Counted from the first letter of the stretch, positions 29,929 through 40,226 are shown. The stretch: 64,000 nucleotides of DNA from Azoarcus sp. (GCA_031277415.1 JAITMK010000131.1:1-64000), one strand, 5' to 3'. Numbers and translations: made by a program. The notes: generated by a model not told the origin, from the letters alone.

Positions 29929-31146
29929 GTGACCTTATTGGAGAAACGAATGAAAGAAATCGGGGCCGCGATGAATCAGATCCGGCGCGGAGCCGAAGAG
30001 TTACTGATCGAGGCCGAACTGGTCGAAAAGTTGAAAACTGGCCGTCCGTTGCGTGTAAAAGCCGGATTCGATCCGACAGCACCCGACCTGCATTTCGGGC
30101 ATACGGTTTTGCTCAACAAATTGCGCCATTTTCAGGAACTCGGCCATCACATCATGTTCCTCATCGGGGATTTCACCGGCATGATCGGCGACCCGAGCGG
30201 CAAAAATGCAACCCGTCCGCCCCTGTCGCGCGAACAGGTGCTTGCAAATGCCGAAACTTACCGTGAGCAGGTATTCAAGATTCTCGATCCGGACAGAACG
30301 GAGATCTGCTTCAACTCGGCCTGGATGAACGAAATGGACGCGGCGGGGATGATTCGCCTGGCCGCGCAGCAAACTGTCGCGCGCATGCTCGAACGCGACG
30401 ACTTTGCCAAACGTTATGCGAACGAACAGCCGATTTCGATTCACGAATTTCTCTACCCACTCTGCCAGGGCTACGATTCGGTGGTTATGAAGGCCGACAT
30501 CGAACTGGGCGGAACCGACCAGCGTTTCAACCTGCTGATGGGGCGCGAATTGCAGAAACATTATGGTCAGGCGCCGCAATGCGTGCTGATGATGCCGTTG
30601 CTTGAAGGGCTGGACGGCATAAACAAGATGTCCAAGTCGCTGGGCAACTACATCGGCATTGCGGAACCGCCGAGGGAAATCTTCGGCAAGACCATGTCGG
30701 TCTCCGACAGCCTGATGTGGCGCTACTACGATTTGCTTTCGTTCCGAGAAACAAGCGAAATCGCGGCATTGAAAGCCGAGGTCGAAGCCGGGCGCAATCC
30801 GCGCGATGTCAAGGTGATGCTGGCGCAGGAATTCGTGGCCCGTTTCCACGGCCAGAAGGCTGCCGCCGATGCGCTTGCCGACTTCGAGGCGCGTTTTCAG
30901 AAAAACGAAATCCCCGATGACATTCCCGAAGTGCGGGTTGTTGTCGGCAATGGTATGCCGGTATTCAAGGTCATCCAGGAAGCGGGTCTGACCGGAACTA
31001 CCTCGGAAGCCTCGCGCATGATCGAGCAAGGCGCGGTGAAACTCGACGGTGAGCGCGTCGAGGATCGCAGCCGACTGCTTCTTGCGGGCAACCGGGTCAT
31101 CCTGCAAGTGGGTAAGCGGAAATTTGCTGCCGTGGTGCTGGAGTGA
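29929..31146 (+). CDS. tyrS: Tyrosyl-tRNA synthetase
   Basis: [27 protein letters not shown] motif in [15 protein letters not shown]-terminal S4-like domain. Confidence 0.97.
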   Translation: MTLLEKRMKEIGAAMNQIRRGAEELLIEAELVEKLKTGRPLRVKAGFDPTAPDLHFGHTVLLNKLRHFQELGHHIMFLIGDFTGMIGDPSGKNATRPPLSREQVLANAETYREQVFKILDPDRTEICFNSAWMNEMDAAGMIRLAAQQTVARMLERDDFAKRYANEQPISIHEFLYPLCQGYDSVVMKADIELGGTDQRFNLLMGRELQKHYGQAPQCVLMMPLLEGLDGINKMSKSLGNYIGIAEPPREIFGKTMSVSDSLMWRYYDLLSFRETSEIAALKAEVEAGRNPRDVKVMLAQEFVARFHGQKAAADALADFEARFQKNEIPDDIPEVRVVVGNGMPVFKVIQEAGLTGTTSEASRMIEQGAVKLDGERVEDRSRLLLAGNRVILQVGKRKFAAVVLE

Positions 31147-31955
31147 ACGCATCAGGCAACAACCGCCCCATTGGCGTGTTCGATTCGGGCGTAGGCGGTC
31201 TGACCGTCGTTCGTGCGCTGATGGAACGCTTGCCGCTGGAGAGCATCGTCTATTTCGGCGACACCGCGCGCGTGCCTTATGGCGTCAAATCGGTGACGAC
31301 GATCGAGCATTTCACCGGCCAGATTGCCGACTTCCTGCTGCGGCAGGAAGTCAAGATGCTGATCATTGCCTGCAACACGATGGCCGCCGTGGCCCTGAAA
31401 GTCGTGGTTGCACGGGCCGGGAATATTCCGGTGCTCGATGTCATCGAAGCTGGCGCGCGTGCTGCCGTGGCCGTATCGAGGAATGGGCGCATCGGCGTCA
31501 TCGGTACGCCGACCACGATCAACAGCAACGCCTATGCGCGGCGGATACACGCGCTCGATCCCGGCGCGCGCGTCTGCTCGCAAGCCTGCCCGCTCTTCGT
31601 GCCTCTCGTGGAAGAAGGCTGGCTCGATCATCCGGTGACAAGGCTGACGGCGCAGGAGTATTTGCGCCCGGTGCTGGCCGAGGAAGTCGGCAGCCTGGTG
31701 CTCGGGTGTACGCATTACCCGCTGCTCAAACCGCTGTTGCGCGACGTGGCGGGAGAGAAGATCAAACTCATCGATTCGGCGGAAACGACTGCCGAACTCG
31801 CCGCAGCCCGGTTGCAGGAAGCGGGGTTGGCTGCGGAGAGCCAGGAAGCTGTGGCTTACCGTTATTTCGTAACCGATGTACCGCTGCGATTCCAGACCAT
31901 CGGGGAGCGGTTCCTGGGGCGTTCGCTGGGCGGCATCGAACGGGTGGATTGGTGA
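31143..31955 (+). CDS. murI: Glutamate racemase
   Basis: [38 protein letters not shown]. Confidence 0.96.
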   Translation: MNASGNNRPIGVFDSGVGGLTVVRALMERLPLESIVYFGDTARVPYGVKSVTTIEHFTGQIADFLLRQEVKMLIIACNTMAAVALKVVVARAGNIPVLDVIEAGARAAVAVSRNGRIGVIGTPTTINSNAYARRIHALDPGARVCSQACPLFVPLVEEGWLDHPVTRLTAQEYLRPVLAEEVGSLVLGCTHYPLLKPLLRDVAGEKIKLIDSAETTAELAAARLQEAGLAAESQEAVAYRYFVTDVPLRFQTIGERFLGRSLGGIERVDW

Positions 31956-32103
31956 AACGGGTCAAAGTGCCAATCGCAACGTGGCAGGGATTCACAATAC
32001 TGCTTTTACGGCAAAAGTGGCTTACCTCTGTCGTTGAACGCATTTGGCGGATATAATCCGACAGTATTCGCAAGTTTCGTCCCAAGAGACTGAGGAAAGG
32101 GTC

Positions 32104-32721
32104 ATGAGTGATCAAAAGAAAGGCTGCGATTCCGAGCGCAGGAATCTTCTGGTGGCGACATCTGTGCTCGGTGGCGCAGCCGTGACGGCGGCTGCAGTGC
32201 CGTTCGTTGCCAGCCTGGCTCCGTCGGAACGGGCAAAAGCCATTGGCGCGCCGGTCATTGCCGATATCAGCAAACTTGCTCCCGGCGAAAAGATGGTGGT
32301 GAAATGGCGTGGCAAACCCGTATGGATTCTGCGGCGCACTCCGGAAATGCTCGCTTCGCTGGAGGCCGTCAAAGAAAAACTCAGCGATCCGGATTCCGAA
32401 AAATCTGCTCAACCTGCCTACGCCAAAAACGCGGAGCGCGCGATCAACAAAGAATATCTTGTCGCTGTCGGCATCTGCACACACCTCGGCTGCTCGCCGA
32501 CCGACAAGCTCAAGCCCGGCACAGACGAAGGCGTGCAGGAGCCGGGCTGGCAAGGCGGCTTTCTTTGTCCATGCCACGGTTCGTTGTTCGATCTTGCCGG
32601 GCGGGTGTTCAAGGGGCAGCCCGCCCCGACCAATCTTGAGATTCCACCACACATGTTTGATCCCGCTAATCCCAACCTCGTCACCATCGGCGTAGATCCT
32701 ACTGATTCGAAGGGGGCTTAA
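32104..32721 (+). CDS. petA: Ubiquinol-cytochrome c reductase iron-sulfur (Rieske) subunit
   Basis: CTHLGCSP, CPCHGSLFDLAGRV; Tat-like RRNLLVATS. Confidence 0.97.
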   Translation: MSDQKKGCDSERRNLLVATSVLGGAAVTAAAVPFVASLAPSERAKAIGAPVIADISKLAPGEKMVVKWRGKPVWILRRTPEMLASLEAVKEKLSDPDSEKSAQPAYAKNAERAINKEYLVAVGICTHLGCSPTDKLKPGTDEGVQEPGWQGGFLCPCHGSLFDLAGRVFKGQPAPTNLEIPPHMFDPANPNLVTIGVDPTDSKGA

Positions 32722-32724
32722 AAC

Positions 32725-34086
32725 ATGGCCGCGAACAGCAATTTCCCGAAATACCAGTCGGACGGGACGCGCCTTGGTAACGCGCTGGAGTGGTTCGATG
32801 CCCGCTTTCCGCTGACCTCTCTCTGGAAAGCGCACCTGTCCGAATACTATGCGCCGAAGAATTTCAACTTCTGGTATTTCTTCGGTTCCATGGCGATCGT
32901 GGTGCTCATCATTCAGTTCGTGACGGGCATTTTCCTGGTCATGCACTACCAGCCCAATGCCAATCTCACGCCCGCCGGTCTCCCGATTGCCTTTGAAAGC
33001 GTCGAGTACATCATGCGCGAGGTTCCGGGCGGCTGGTTCATCCGGTACATGCACTCGACCGGCGCTTCGTTCTTCTTCATCGTCATCTACCTGCACATGT
33101 TCCGGGGCCTGCTTTACGGCTCCTACCGGAAACCGCGTGAGCTGGTCTGGATTTTCGGCGTTCTGATCTTCCTGTGCCTGATGGCGATAGCCTTCATGGG
33201 CTACCTGCTTCCCTGGGGGCAAATGTCCTACTGGGGTGCGCAGGTCATCCTCAGTTTCTTCTCGGCGATTCCTGTCGTCGGCGATGATATCTCGACTTAC
33301 ATCCGTGGCGATTACGTGGTTGCCGCCGCGACACTGAACCGTTTCTTCGCGCTCCATGTCTGCGCTGTGCCACTGGCGCTGCTCGGGCTGGTCGTCGCGC
33401 ACATCCTGGCGCTGCATGAAGTTGGCTCGAACAACCCGGATGGCGTGGAAATCAAGAAATTCAAGGATGAAAACGGCATTCCTCTCGACGGTGTGCCCTT
33501 CCATCCGCAATACACGATCGGTCACGACCTCCCCGCCAATGTCATCATGTTGATGTTCTTCTTCGCGGTCCTTTTCTTCTGGCCGGAAGGGGGCGGTTAT
33601 TTCCTGGAGTACAACAACTTCCTGCCTGCGGATCCCATGGCTACGCCGGAACACCTCGCCCCGGTGTGGTACTTCACGGCGTTCTATTCGATGCTGCGCG
33701 CGATGACCTGGAACTTCTTCTGGATCGACGCCAAGATCTGGGGCGTGATTTCCATGTTTGCCGGCGTGTTCATCCTGGCCTTCCTGCCCTGGCTCGACCG
33801 CAGCCCGGCGAAATCCATCCGCTATCGTGGCCCGATTTTCAAAGTGCTGCTTGCGTTCTTCGTGGTCTCGTTCGCGATGTTGTGTTTCCTGGGTACCAAG
33901 GGTGTGGAGTATCACTTCTTCGGCTACACACCGAGCAAGGATTCCAGTCCGCTGAGCATCCTGATTTCGGGCGCCTTCCACACCAAGCTTTGGACCATCT
34001 ACTACTTCCTCTTTTTCCTGACGATGCCGTATTGGTCGAAAATCGACAAATGCAAGCCGGTTCCAGAAAGGGTGACGTTCAAATGA
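32725..34086 (+). CDS. petB: Cytochrome b of bc1 complex
   Basis: WYFFGSMAIVVLIIQFVTGIFLVMHYQP; LPWGQMSYWGAQVI. Confidence 0.97.
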   Translation: MAANSNFPKYQSDGTRLGNALEWFDARFPLTSLWKAHLSEYYAPKNFNFWYFFGSMAIVVLIIQFVTGIFLVMHYQPNANLTPAGLPIAFESVEYIMREVPGGWFIRYMHSTGASFFFIVIYLHMFRGLLYGSYRKPRELVWIFGVLIFLCLMAIAFMGYLLPWGQMSYWGAQVILSFFSAIPVVGDDISTYIRGDYVVAAATLNRFFALHVCAVPLALLGLVVAHILALHEVGSNNPDGVEIKKFKDENGIPLDGVPFHPQYTIGHDLPANVIMLMFFFAVLFFWPEGGGYFLEYNNFLPADPMATPEHLAPVWYFTAFYSMLRAMTWNFFWIDAKIWGVISMFAGVFILAFLPWLDRSPAKSIRYRGPIFKVLLAFFVVSFAMLCFLGTKGVEYHFFGYTPSKDSSPLSILISGAFHTKLWTIYYFLFFLTMPYWSKIDKCKPVPERVTFK

Positions 34087-34838
34087 AAACGCACGCAATC
34101 AAATTCCTCAAGCGCTTCGCTGGTGTCGTTCTTTTTGTCCCGGCCCTGGCAATGGCGGCTGCCGCCATACACCTGGACAAGGCACCGGTCAGCACCGATC
34201 AACAAAGGCTCCAGAATGGCGCAAGAACGTTCGTCAAATACTGTCTGAATTGCCATAGCGCCTCGCTGGTGCGTTACAACCAGTTGGAAAAAATCGGGTT
34301 CAAAAAAGAGAAGATCGAGGAAGAACTGATCTTCTCGGGCGAAAACGCTGGCAGCATGATGACTGTCGCCATGACCCCTGCCGATGCCGAAGCCTGGTTC
34401 GGTAAAGCACCGCCCGATCTCTCCCTGATCGCGCGCGCCAAGGCTTCCGGGGCCGGTTCGGGCGCCGATTACCTCTACACCTACCTGCGCAGCTTCTACA
34501 AGGATAAAACCCGCCCGACAGGTTGGAACAACAAGGCCTTCGACAACATCGGGATGCCGCACGCGATGTGGGATCTGCAAGGCGAGGCAACCGCCGAGGT
34601 GACGTTTGACAAAAACAATGTCAAAAACGTCAAACTCGTTGCGCCTGCCGTTCCCGGCAGCATGTCGGCAGAAAAATACGATGACGCAGTGGCCGATCTC
34701 GTTTCGTTCCTGGTATGGATGGGCGAACCCGTTGCAGGCACTCGGAAGACCATCGGTATTTTCGTTCTGATCTTTCTTGCCGGTTTCTACGTGCTGACCC
34801 ACATGCTTGGGAAAACCTACTGGAAGAATATTCACTGA
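34083..34838 (+). CDS. petC: Cytochrome c1
   Basis: YCLNCHSASLVRYNQL heme motif; C-terminal TM anchor; ATGA overlap with petB. Confidence 0.95.
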   Translation: MKTHAIKFLKRFAGVVLFVPALAMAAAAIHLDKAPVSTDQQRLQNGARTFVKYCLNCHSASLVRYNQLEKIGFKKEKIEEELIFSGENAGSMMTVAMTPADAEAWFGKAPPDLSLIARAKASGAGSGADYLYTYLRSFYKDKTRPTGWNNKAFDNIGMPHAMWDLQGEATAEVTFDKNNVKNVKLVAPAVPGSMSAEKYDDAVADLVSFLVWMGEPVAGTRKTIGIFVLIFLAGFYVLTHMLGKTYWKNIH

Positions 34839-34843
34839 CTGCG

Positions 34844-34885
34844 AACAGGGGCACGCAGAGCTTTCGGCTCTGCGTGTATCCTGTT
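34844..34885. terminator. Stable hairpin after petC
   Basis: AACAGG..CACGCAGAGCTTTCGGCTCTGCGTG..CCTGTT. Confidence 0.6.
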
Positions 34886-34909
34886 GTTTGATATCTCTTG
34901 ACCTTTTCA

Positions 34910-34939
34910 CGCACCGTTATGCGGTGCGCTTTCGTTTTT
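34910..34939 (+). terminator. Rho-independent-like terminator
   Basis: CGCACCG-TTATG-CGGTGCG followed by CTTTCGTTTTT. Confidence 0.6.
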
Positions 34940-34961
34940 GACCCCCTGGAGCAATCCAACT

Positions 34962-35558
34962 ATGATGAATTTATATTCCGGCACAACTGATCCATTCAGT
35001 CATCGTTGTCGGATCGTGCTCTACGAGAAGGGCATGGATTTTGAAATAATCGATGTTGACCTCTACCACAAACCAGAGGACATTGCCGTCATCAACCCAT
35101 ACAACCGGGTGCCGGTGCTGGTAGATCGTGATCTCGTGCTCTATGAAGCGAACATCATCAACGAATACATCGATGAGCGTTTTCCACACCCGCAGTTGAT
35201 GCCGCCCGACCCGATCATGCGCGCCCGCGCACGTCAGTTGCTGCACACTTTCGAGCGCGAGATGTTCGAACACATCCCGGCGCTCGAAGCCGACCAGAAA
35301 GGCGCTGAAAAGCCGCGCGCCCATGTACGCGATCACCTGATCCAGCTTGTGCCGATGTTTACCAAGCAGAAATTCATGCTTGGAGACGAATTCTCCATGC
35401 TCGATGTCGCCATTGCCCCACTGCTCTGGCGGCTCGAACTCTACGGCATCGAACTGCCCAAGGCTGCGTCACCGCTGATGAAATACGCAGAACGCATCTT
35501 CAGCCGTCAGGGGTTCATCGATGCCCTGACACCTTCCGAAAAGGTCATGCGGCGTTAA
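34962..35558 (+). CDS. sspA: Stringent starvation protein A (GST fold)
   Basis: MMNLYSGTTDPFSHRCRIVLYEKGMDFEIIDVDL; location after petABC. Confidence 0.94.
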   Translation: MMNLYSGTTDPFSHRCRIVLYEKGMDFEIIDVDLYHKPEDIAVINPYNRVPVLVDRDLVLYEANIINEYIDERFPHPQLMPPDPIMRARARQLLHTFEREMFEHIPALEADQKGAEKPRAHVRDHLIQLVPMFTKQKFMLGDEFSMLDVAIAPLLWRLELYGIELPKAASPLMKYAERIFSRQGFIDALTPSEKVMRR

Positions 35559-35574
35559 CGGGGAAGAACCGTCC

Positions 35575-35997
35575 ATGCTATCCACCAAGCCCTATCTGGT
35601 CCGCGCCATTTACGAATGGTGTGCCGACCAGGGCTTTACCCCTTACATCGCAGTACAGGTCGACCAGCACACACGCGTTCCTTCCGGCTACGTCCATGAA
35701 GGGCAGATCGTGCTCAACATCGGATCCGAGGCAACCCATCAACTCAAGATCGATAACGAGCAGGTAACGTTTCAGGCGCGCTTCAATGGCGTGGCGCATC
35801 AGATTGTCGTGCCGATCAACAACGTCGCGGCAATCTACGCGCGAGAAAACGGACAGGGCATGGCCTTCGAGATATCGGACGCATTGGAAAACGCCGGAAA
35901 AGCGCCAGACTCCGCTGAAACGGGTACGGAACCGCCAGACGAACGCCCGCCTCCGCCTCCGCCCCCGCGCGGTTCGCATCTGAAAGTCATCAAGTAA
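35575..35997 (+). CDS. sspB: ClpXP protease specificity-enhancing factor
   Basis: STKPYLVRAIYEWCADQGFTPYIAVQVD; LNIGSEATHQLKI; YARENGQGMAF. Confidence 0.95.
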   Translation: MLSTKPYLVRAIYEWCADQGFTPYIAVQVDQHTRVPSGYVHEGQIVLNIGSEATHQLKIDNEQVTFQARFNGVAHQIVVPINNVAAIYARENGQGMAFEISDALENAGKAPDSAETGTEPPDERPPPPPPPRGSHLKVIK

Positions 35998-36012
35998 AAA
36001 AGGGGAACGATC

Positions 36013-36459
36013 ATAGAGTGGAATGAACGCTACGTCCTGGGCATTGCCCGCATGGACGAAACGCATCGGGAATTCGTTGAATTCTGCAATGCACTCATTG
36101 CTGCCGGGTCGGAAAGCGAAGGCTTTCTCGAACAGTTCGATGCTTTCATCGAACACACCGCCGCACATTTCAACCAGGAAAACCGCTGGATGGAAGCGAC
36201 GAACTTTCCCGTCGCCTGCCACCATGAAGAGCACGACCGCGTACTGGCCGTGGCAAACGAAGTGCGCCAGCACATCGAAAAAGGCGATCTCTTCCTGGGC
36301 CGCCGCCTGCTCGAAGAACTCCCGCCCTGGTTCGACAACCACGTCGAAACAATGGACACGGCACTGGCTTTTCACCTGAAAAAAACGGGTTTCGACACTG
36401 AAACCGAGACGTTTCCGGAAAACGAGACGGCCCCGCCTCCCGCCTGCACCGCTGTTTAG
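36013..36459 (+). CDS. Bacteriohemerythrin; start apparently a near-cognate codon (ATA 36013 or ATC 36010)
   Basis: IEWNERYVLGIARMDETHREFVEFCNAL..HTAAHFNQENRWMEATNFPVACHHEEHDRVL; first in-frame ATG (36052) would remove the conserved N-terminus. Confidence 0.85.
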   Translation: MEWNERYVLGIARMDETHREFVEFCNALIAAGSESEGFLEQFDAFIEHTAAHFNQENRWMEATNFPVACHHEEHDRVLAVANEVRQHIEKGDLFLGRRLLEELPPWFDNHVETMDTALAFHLKKTGFDTETETFPENETAPPPACTAV

Positions 36460-36493
36460 GGAGTCTCTGCAGAACCCATTCCAATTGCCGGGT

Positions 36494-36568
36494 GTAGGGG
36501 CAACCCTTGTGGTTGCCCTGTTTCAGGTGTGCTATGGCCGCATGGGCGGGCACAAGGCCCGCCCCTAC
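36494..36568. repeat. Paired-hairpin element related to families B/C
   Basis: GTAGGGGCAACCCTTGTGGTTGCCC..GGGCGGGCACAAGGCCCGCCCCTAC. Confidence 0.8.
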
Positions 36569-36609
36569 GTTACGCGAGATGTCAGGAAAAGAGGCGGCAA
36601 GACCTGTGG

Positions 36610-37887
36610 TCAGTTTTGTTTTGGAGCGTGTTCCGGAAAAAGGTAGCGCAGTCCTTCGGGTTTGAGAATGGGTTTCAATCTGGAAAAAGGCAGGACGACA
36701 CTCTCTCCTCCACAGGGAGAGCAACACCTGGATACCCCATTGATAGCGAGCGAATCCGATTCGACAAAATAAACATCCCAGAATTTTTCCGCATCCAGAG
36801 AACAACCGTATTCATCCTTTTCCCCGGAAAATGTCTTGCTGTCTTCCTGTTTCAGCCGGTTCACCCATTCCCGAAAAGCCGGGCTGGGCACAGGCCGGGT
36901 TCCGTTTTCATCTTTCCCGGCAACGAACAGATTGGACAAGCGGTTCCAATTCAAGTATTCACCTCGCACCAGATCAAAAGTGACTGGATGCACGTATGGA
37001 TAAAAGTCACTCATGCAGAAAAGCAATGTGCCGCTTTCAATTATCGTCATCAAAGTGGGAGTCAAATACTCGACACGGGCATTTCCCACTGCATTGGCGC
37101 ATTCCTGATCGTCCCCGCTTTGCGCCCACAACATTTCAGTGGCGAATCTGCCGTGCTTTTCTTCCAGAAGAAAATTGATTCTCGCCATGACTTTCGGGTC
37201 TGGATGGCGTGTCAGGCGGGGGTATTGAACCCCGGTGCGCGGATCTTCCCACATCCGGTACGCCACCTGACCTTTCACCGTTTCTTCATCAACCGGTTTG
37301 GCAATGGCTTTTATCTGCAAAAATCTGTAAGGATCAGGCAAATTATTGCCATGGTCGTCAACCTCGAAACCCAGTGACTGGGCCTGTCCCTTGAGATAAA
37401 CATCTTTCAGTTCAAAGCGATGCGCCTTGCCGGTATGCTGATCTATCCATTCACCTTTCAGACAGCAACCGGTTCTTTGCCGGATATTCCAGATGGCGCG
37501 GGGTTTGTCGAATCCCTCATACTGCGGAGCGCCCCTTGCAGTTTTCACCGGCTTCGGTTCGACCAACTTGTCCATCGTCCCTTCAAGCGGAATGTCGTAG
37601 CCGTTGCGGGCAAAAAAGTATCGACCACTCAACAGCCCCGGTTTTTTTGGCGATAGCTTGAGTTCCATGACTACTTTTCCCACGCTTTCGATTTCGCCTT
37701 CATAAATCATGACAGTGCGCGAAATCACAATCGAGGGGTTGAACCTGTCATGAAAATCCACGGCATCCGGGACAGGTTCGGTCAAGCCGTGGCCAGGATC
37801 AGCCAAATTCGTTGTGGTCTGAGTACTTTGGCAAGCGGCCAATGCAAAAACCAGCAGGCATGAAGTAAATGTGAGCAAATGTTTCAT
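36610..37887 (-). CDS. Hypothetical lipoprotein
   Basis: MKHLLTFTSCLLVFALAACQST lipobox; 425 aa. Confidence 0.72.
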   Translation of the reverse strand: MKHLLTFTSCLLVFALAACQSTQTTTNLADPGHGLTEPVPDAVDFHDRFNPSIVISRTVMIYEGEIESVGKVVMELKLSPKKPGLLSGRYFFARNGYDIPLEGTMDKLVEPKPVKTARGAPQYEGFDKPRAIWNIRQRTGCCLKGEWIDQHTGKAHRFELKDVYLKGQAQSLGFEVDDHGNNLPDPYRFLQIKAIAKPVDEETVKGQVAYRMWEDPRTGVQYPRLTRHPDPKVMARINFLLEEKHGRFATEMLWAQSGDDQECANAVGNARVEYLTPTLMTIIESGTLLFCMSDFYPYVHPVTFDLVRGEYLNWNRLSNLFVAGKDENGTRPVPSPAFREWVNRLKQEDSKTFSGEKDEYGCSLDAEKFWDVYFVESDSLAINGVSRCCSPCGGESVVLPFSRLKPILKPEGLRYLFPEHAPKQN

Positions 37888-38147
37888 GATTTACCTCGTT
37901 TCCATTGAGTCATTACAAACTGAAATAATGATCCAGAATCTTTTTGATGGTGAGTTTCCTGTGGTGTATTTTTCCCCATGCATATTATCGGGCTATCTAC
38001 CAATAAAGCACGACTCTATCCCCTCTCCCGCTTGCGGGAGAGGGTTTTGCAGAGAATCCTTAGAGCAGTTTCGGTTCAAGTGGATCCAGAAAATCCGGGT
38101 AAACCGGTTCATGCTGTGCATAACTAAACAAAAACTGCCCCAGAAAG

Positions 38148-38196
38148 TGTTGCATGTAACAAGTAGAAGGCGTAGCATGTTGCATGTAACAACATG
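38148..38196. promoter_or_regulatory. Putative TA operon operator: direct repeat TGTTGCATGTAACAA x2 (30-bp spacing)
   Basis: Copies at 38148-38162 and 38178-38192; second lies inside CATGTTG-N7-CAACATG (38176-38196). Confidence 0.55.
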
Positions 38197-38206
38197 AGGG
38201 GCGCTC

Positions 38207-38425
38207 ATGGCACATGTCAATTCACGAGTTCAGAAGCACCGCGACGCGCTGCGCATGGCGGGACTGCGCCTGGTACAAATCTGGGTGCCGGATACACGTC
38301 GGCAAGACTTCGCGGAGGAATGTCGTCGCCAATGCCGCCTGGCAGCTCAAGCTGACATGGCTGATGCGTCTATGCAGCAGTTCATGGACGAAGCCTTGGC
38401 AGACATGGAGAACTGGACGGAATGA
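38207..38425 (+). CDS. MazE-like antitoxin (DUF3018 type)
   Basis: VQKHRDALRMAGLRLVQIWVPDTRRQDFAEECRRQC; 4-bp overlap with downstream toxin. Confidence 0.82.
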   Translation: MAHVNSRVQKHRDALRMAGLRLVQIWVPDTRRQDFAEECRRQCRLAAQADMADASMQQFMDEALADMENWTE

Positions 38426-38748
38426 TGCGCGGCGACTTTGTGACCATCTCCATGCAAGGCGATTTTGGCAAACCAAGACCCGCTCTGGTGATTCAGGCCA
38501 ATCAGTTCAGCGAGCACACGAGCGTGACAGTTCTACCTGTTACCAGCATGCTCATCGCCGCGCCGCTGCTCCGCATCACTGTACAGCCAAGTGCAACAAA
38601 TGGCTTGCAGAAACCTTCACAGGTGATGGTGGATAAAACCATGACCGTAAAGCGAGACAAGGTGGGTTCAGCTTTCGGACGAATCGACGCGAAAACATTG
38701 GTGGAAGTTGAGCGGTGCCTGGCGGTATTTCTGGGTGTTGTCAAGTGA
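38422..38748 (+). CDS. MazF/PemK-like toxin
   Basis: GDFVTISMQGDFGKPRPALVIQANQF..VTVLPVTS; QVMVDKTMTVKRDKVG. Confidence 0.9.
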   Translation: MMRGDFVTISMQGDFGKPRPALVIQANQFSEHTSVTVLPVTSMLIAAPLLRITVQPSATNGLQKPSQVMVDKTMTVKRDKVGSAFGRIDAKTLVEVERCLAVFLGVVK

Positions 38749-38799
38749 CGTAAACGTCTGTTGCCCCCCCGAAGGGGAATGTACCGGGAGAATTTAGCC

Positions 38800-40065
38800 T
38801 TACCCGCCCCAAAGCGGAAATTCAACCGGCGGTTTTTCTCCGCGCATCAGCGCCGCGAGTACCGATGCCGAACCGCAGGCGAGCGTCCAGCCCAGAGTGC
38901 CGTGGCCGGTATTGAACCAGAGATTTTCGTGACGCCTGCTGCGCCCGACGATGGGCACGCCGCCGGGGGTGCCCGGACGCAGACCGGCCCAGGGCGTGAC
39001 ACGTTCGCGTTCGATGGCTCCGGGCAAGCGCGTTTCTGCCCACTCCAGCAGGGCGGCAATGCGGGCAGGATCGATTTCGAGACTGTTAGCGCCCAACTCG
39101 GCCGTGCCCGCGATGCGCAGGCGTTCGCCGAGGCGCGAACACACGATACGGCGGGATTCGTCGGTCAGGCTCACCAGGGGCGCGCGCGCAGCATCGCGCA
39201 CCGGCGCGGTAATCGAATAACCCTTGAGCGGATAGATGGGTAATCGTTCGCCAAGTGGACGCAACAAACGCCGCCCGTGACTGCCCAGGCAAATCACCAC
39301 CGCGTCGGCGGGCAGCGTATCGCGGCCTCCGGCGTGGCAGATTTCGACCTCTTTAATGCGTTGCCCATCGCCCACGTGCAGGCATTCGATATCCGCGCCG
39401 TAATGAAAGCGCACCCCGCTGGCAGCGAGAACCTGAGCCAATGCCTGACTGAAACGCATCGTGTCGCCGGATTCATCGTCCGGCGCGTACAGCCCGCCTG
39501 CCGGGGCGTTCGCGGCGAGCGCAGGTTCGATCTCGGCGCATTGTGTGGCAGAACAAGCCCGCAGTTCGATGCCCAAAGCGGCCAGTTCCTCGACGCGGTT
39601 TTTGGCGCGCGCGAACGAGGCGGCTTCGAAGAACAGGTGCAGGATGCCGCGCCTTTGCGCGTCGTAAGCATCGGCAATACCGGCTTCCTCTCTCAACTGG
39701 CGCAATTCGGCAAGGCTGTGAACGGCCAGCGCAGCAATGGCGGCCGTGTTGCGACGGGAGCGCCACGGCAGGCATTCGCGCAAAAATCCGGCCATCCATT
39801 GCCATTGTTCCGGGTCCAGCCTTGGGCGCAGTTTGAGCGGCGCACCCGCGCGGCCTAGCCAGCGCAAGGCGACGAACGGCGCAGAAGGATTGGCCCAGGG
39901 TTCCGGGTGACTCACCGAAATCTGGCCGCCGTTGGCGAAACTGGTTTCCTGCGCGGCCTCTGAGCGGCGTTCGATGACGCTGACGCAAAAACCCGCCCGG
40001 TGCAAAAACCAGGCGGTAGTGACGCCGGCGATGCCGGCACCGAGCACCATCACGTTCATGGACAT
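38800..40065 (-). CDS. dadA: D-amino acid dehydrogenase
   Basis: VMVLGAGIAGVTTAWFLHRAGFCVSVIERR; SFANGGQISVSHPEPWANPSAP; NTGHGTLGWTLACGS. Confidence 0.93.
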   Translation of the reverse strand: MSMNVMVLGAGIAGVTTAWFLHRAGFCVSVIERRSEAAQETSFANGGQISVSHPEPWANPSAPFVALRWLGRAGAPLKLRPRLDPEQWQWMAGFLRECLPWRSRRNTAAIAALAVHSLAELRQLREEAGIADAYDAQRRGILHLFFEAASFARAKNRVEELAALGIELRACSATQCAEIEPALAANAPAGGLYAPDDESGDTMRFSQALAQVLAASGVRFHYGADIECLHVGDGQRIKEVEICHAGGRDTLPADAVVICLGSHGRRLLRPLGERLPIYPLKGYSITAPVRDAARAPLVSLTDESRRIVCSRLGERLRIAGTAELGANSLEIDPARIAALLEWAETRLPGAIERERVTPWAGLRPGTPGGVPIVGRSRRHENLWFNTGHGTLGWTLACGSASVLAALMRGEKPPVEFPLWGG

Positions 40066-40185
40066 CGGAGGTCAGCAGTTGACATGGGGCATGAGACGCG
40101 GCACGCAACCGAAACGCTGCGCGGAAAGTTCCGTGCCAGAGAGCGAGGATCATACCTTGATTCAAGCTTCTCAAGGATGCGTCAA

Positions 40186-40226
40186 AAAACAACGGGATGT
40201 TTTTTAGAAAACAACGGGATGTTTTT
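40186..40226. repeat. Tandem AT-rich palindrome AAAACAACGGGATGTTTTT x2
   Basis: Copies 40186-40204 and 40208-40226; each has AAAACA..TGTTTT arms; divergent dadA/fbp intergenic region. Confidence 0.75.

Noticed and set aside
31768-34098. 776-aa minus-strand ORF antisense to murI-petAB
   Set aside because: Shadow ORF of GC-rich coding DNA; the + strand encodes recognisable MurI, Rieske and cytochrome b
38020-38046. CCCTCTCCCGCTTGCGGGAGAGGG hairpins (also near 43701-43747 and 46518-46545) as individual terminators
   Set aside because: They recur in varied contexts without a consistent U-tract; better viewed as another dispersed palindromic repeat
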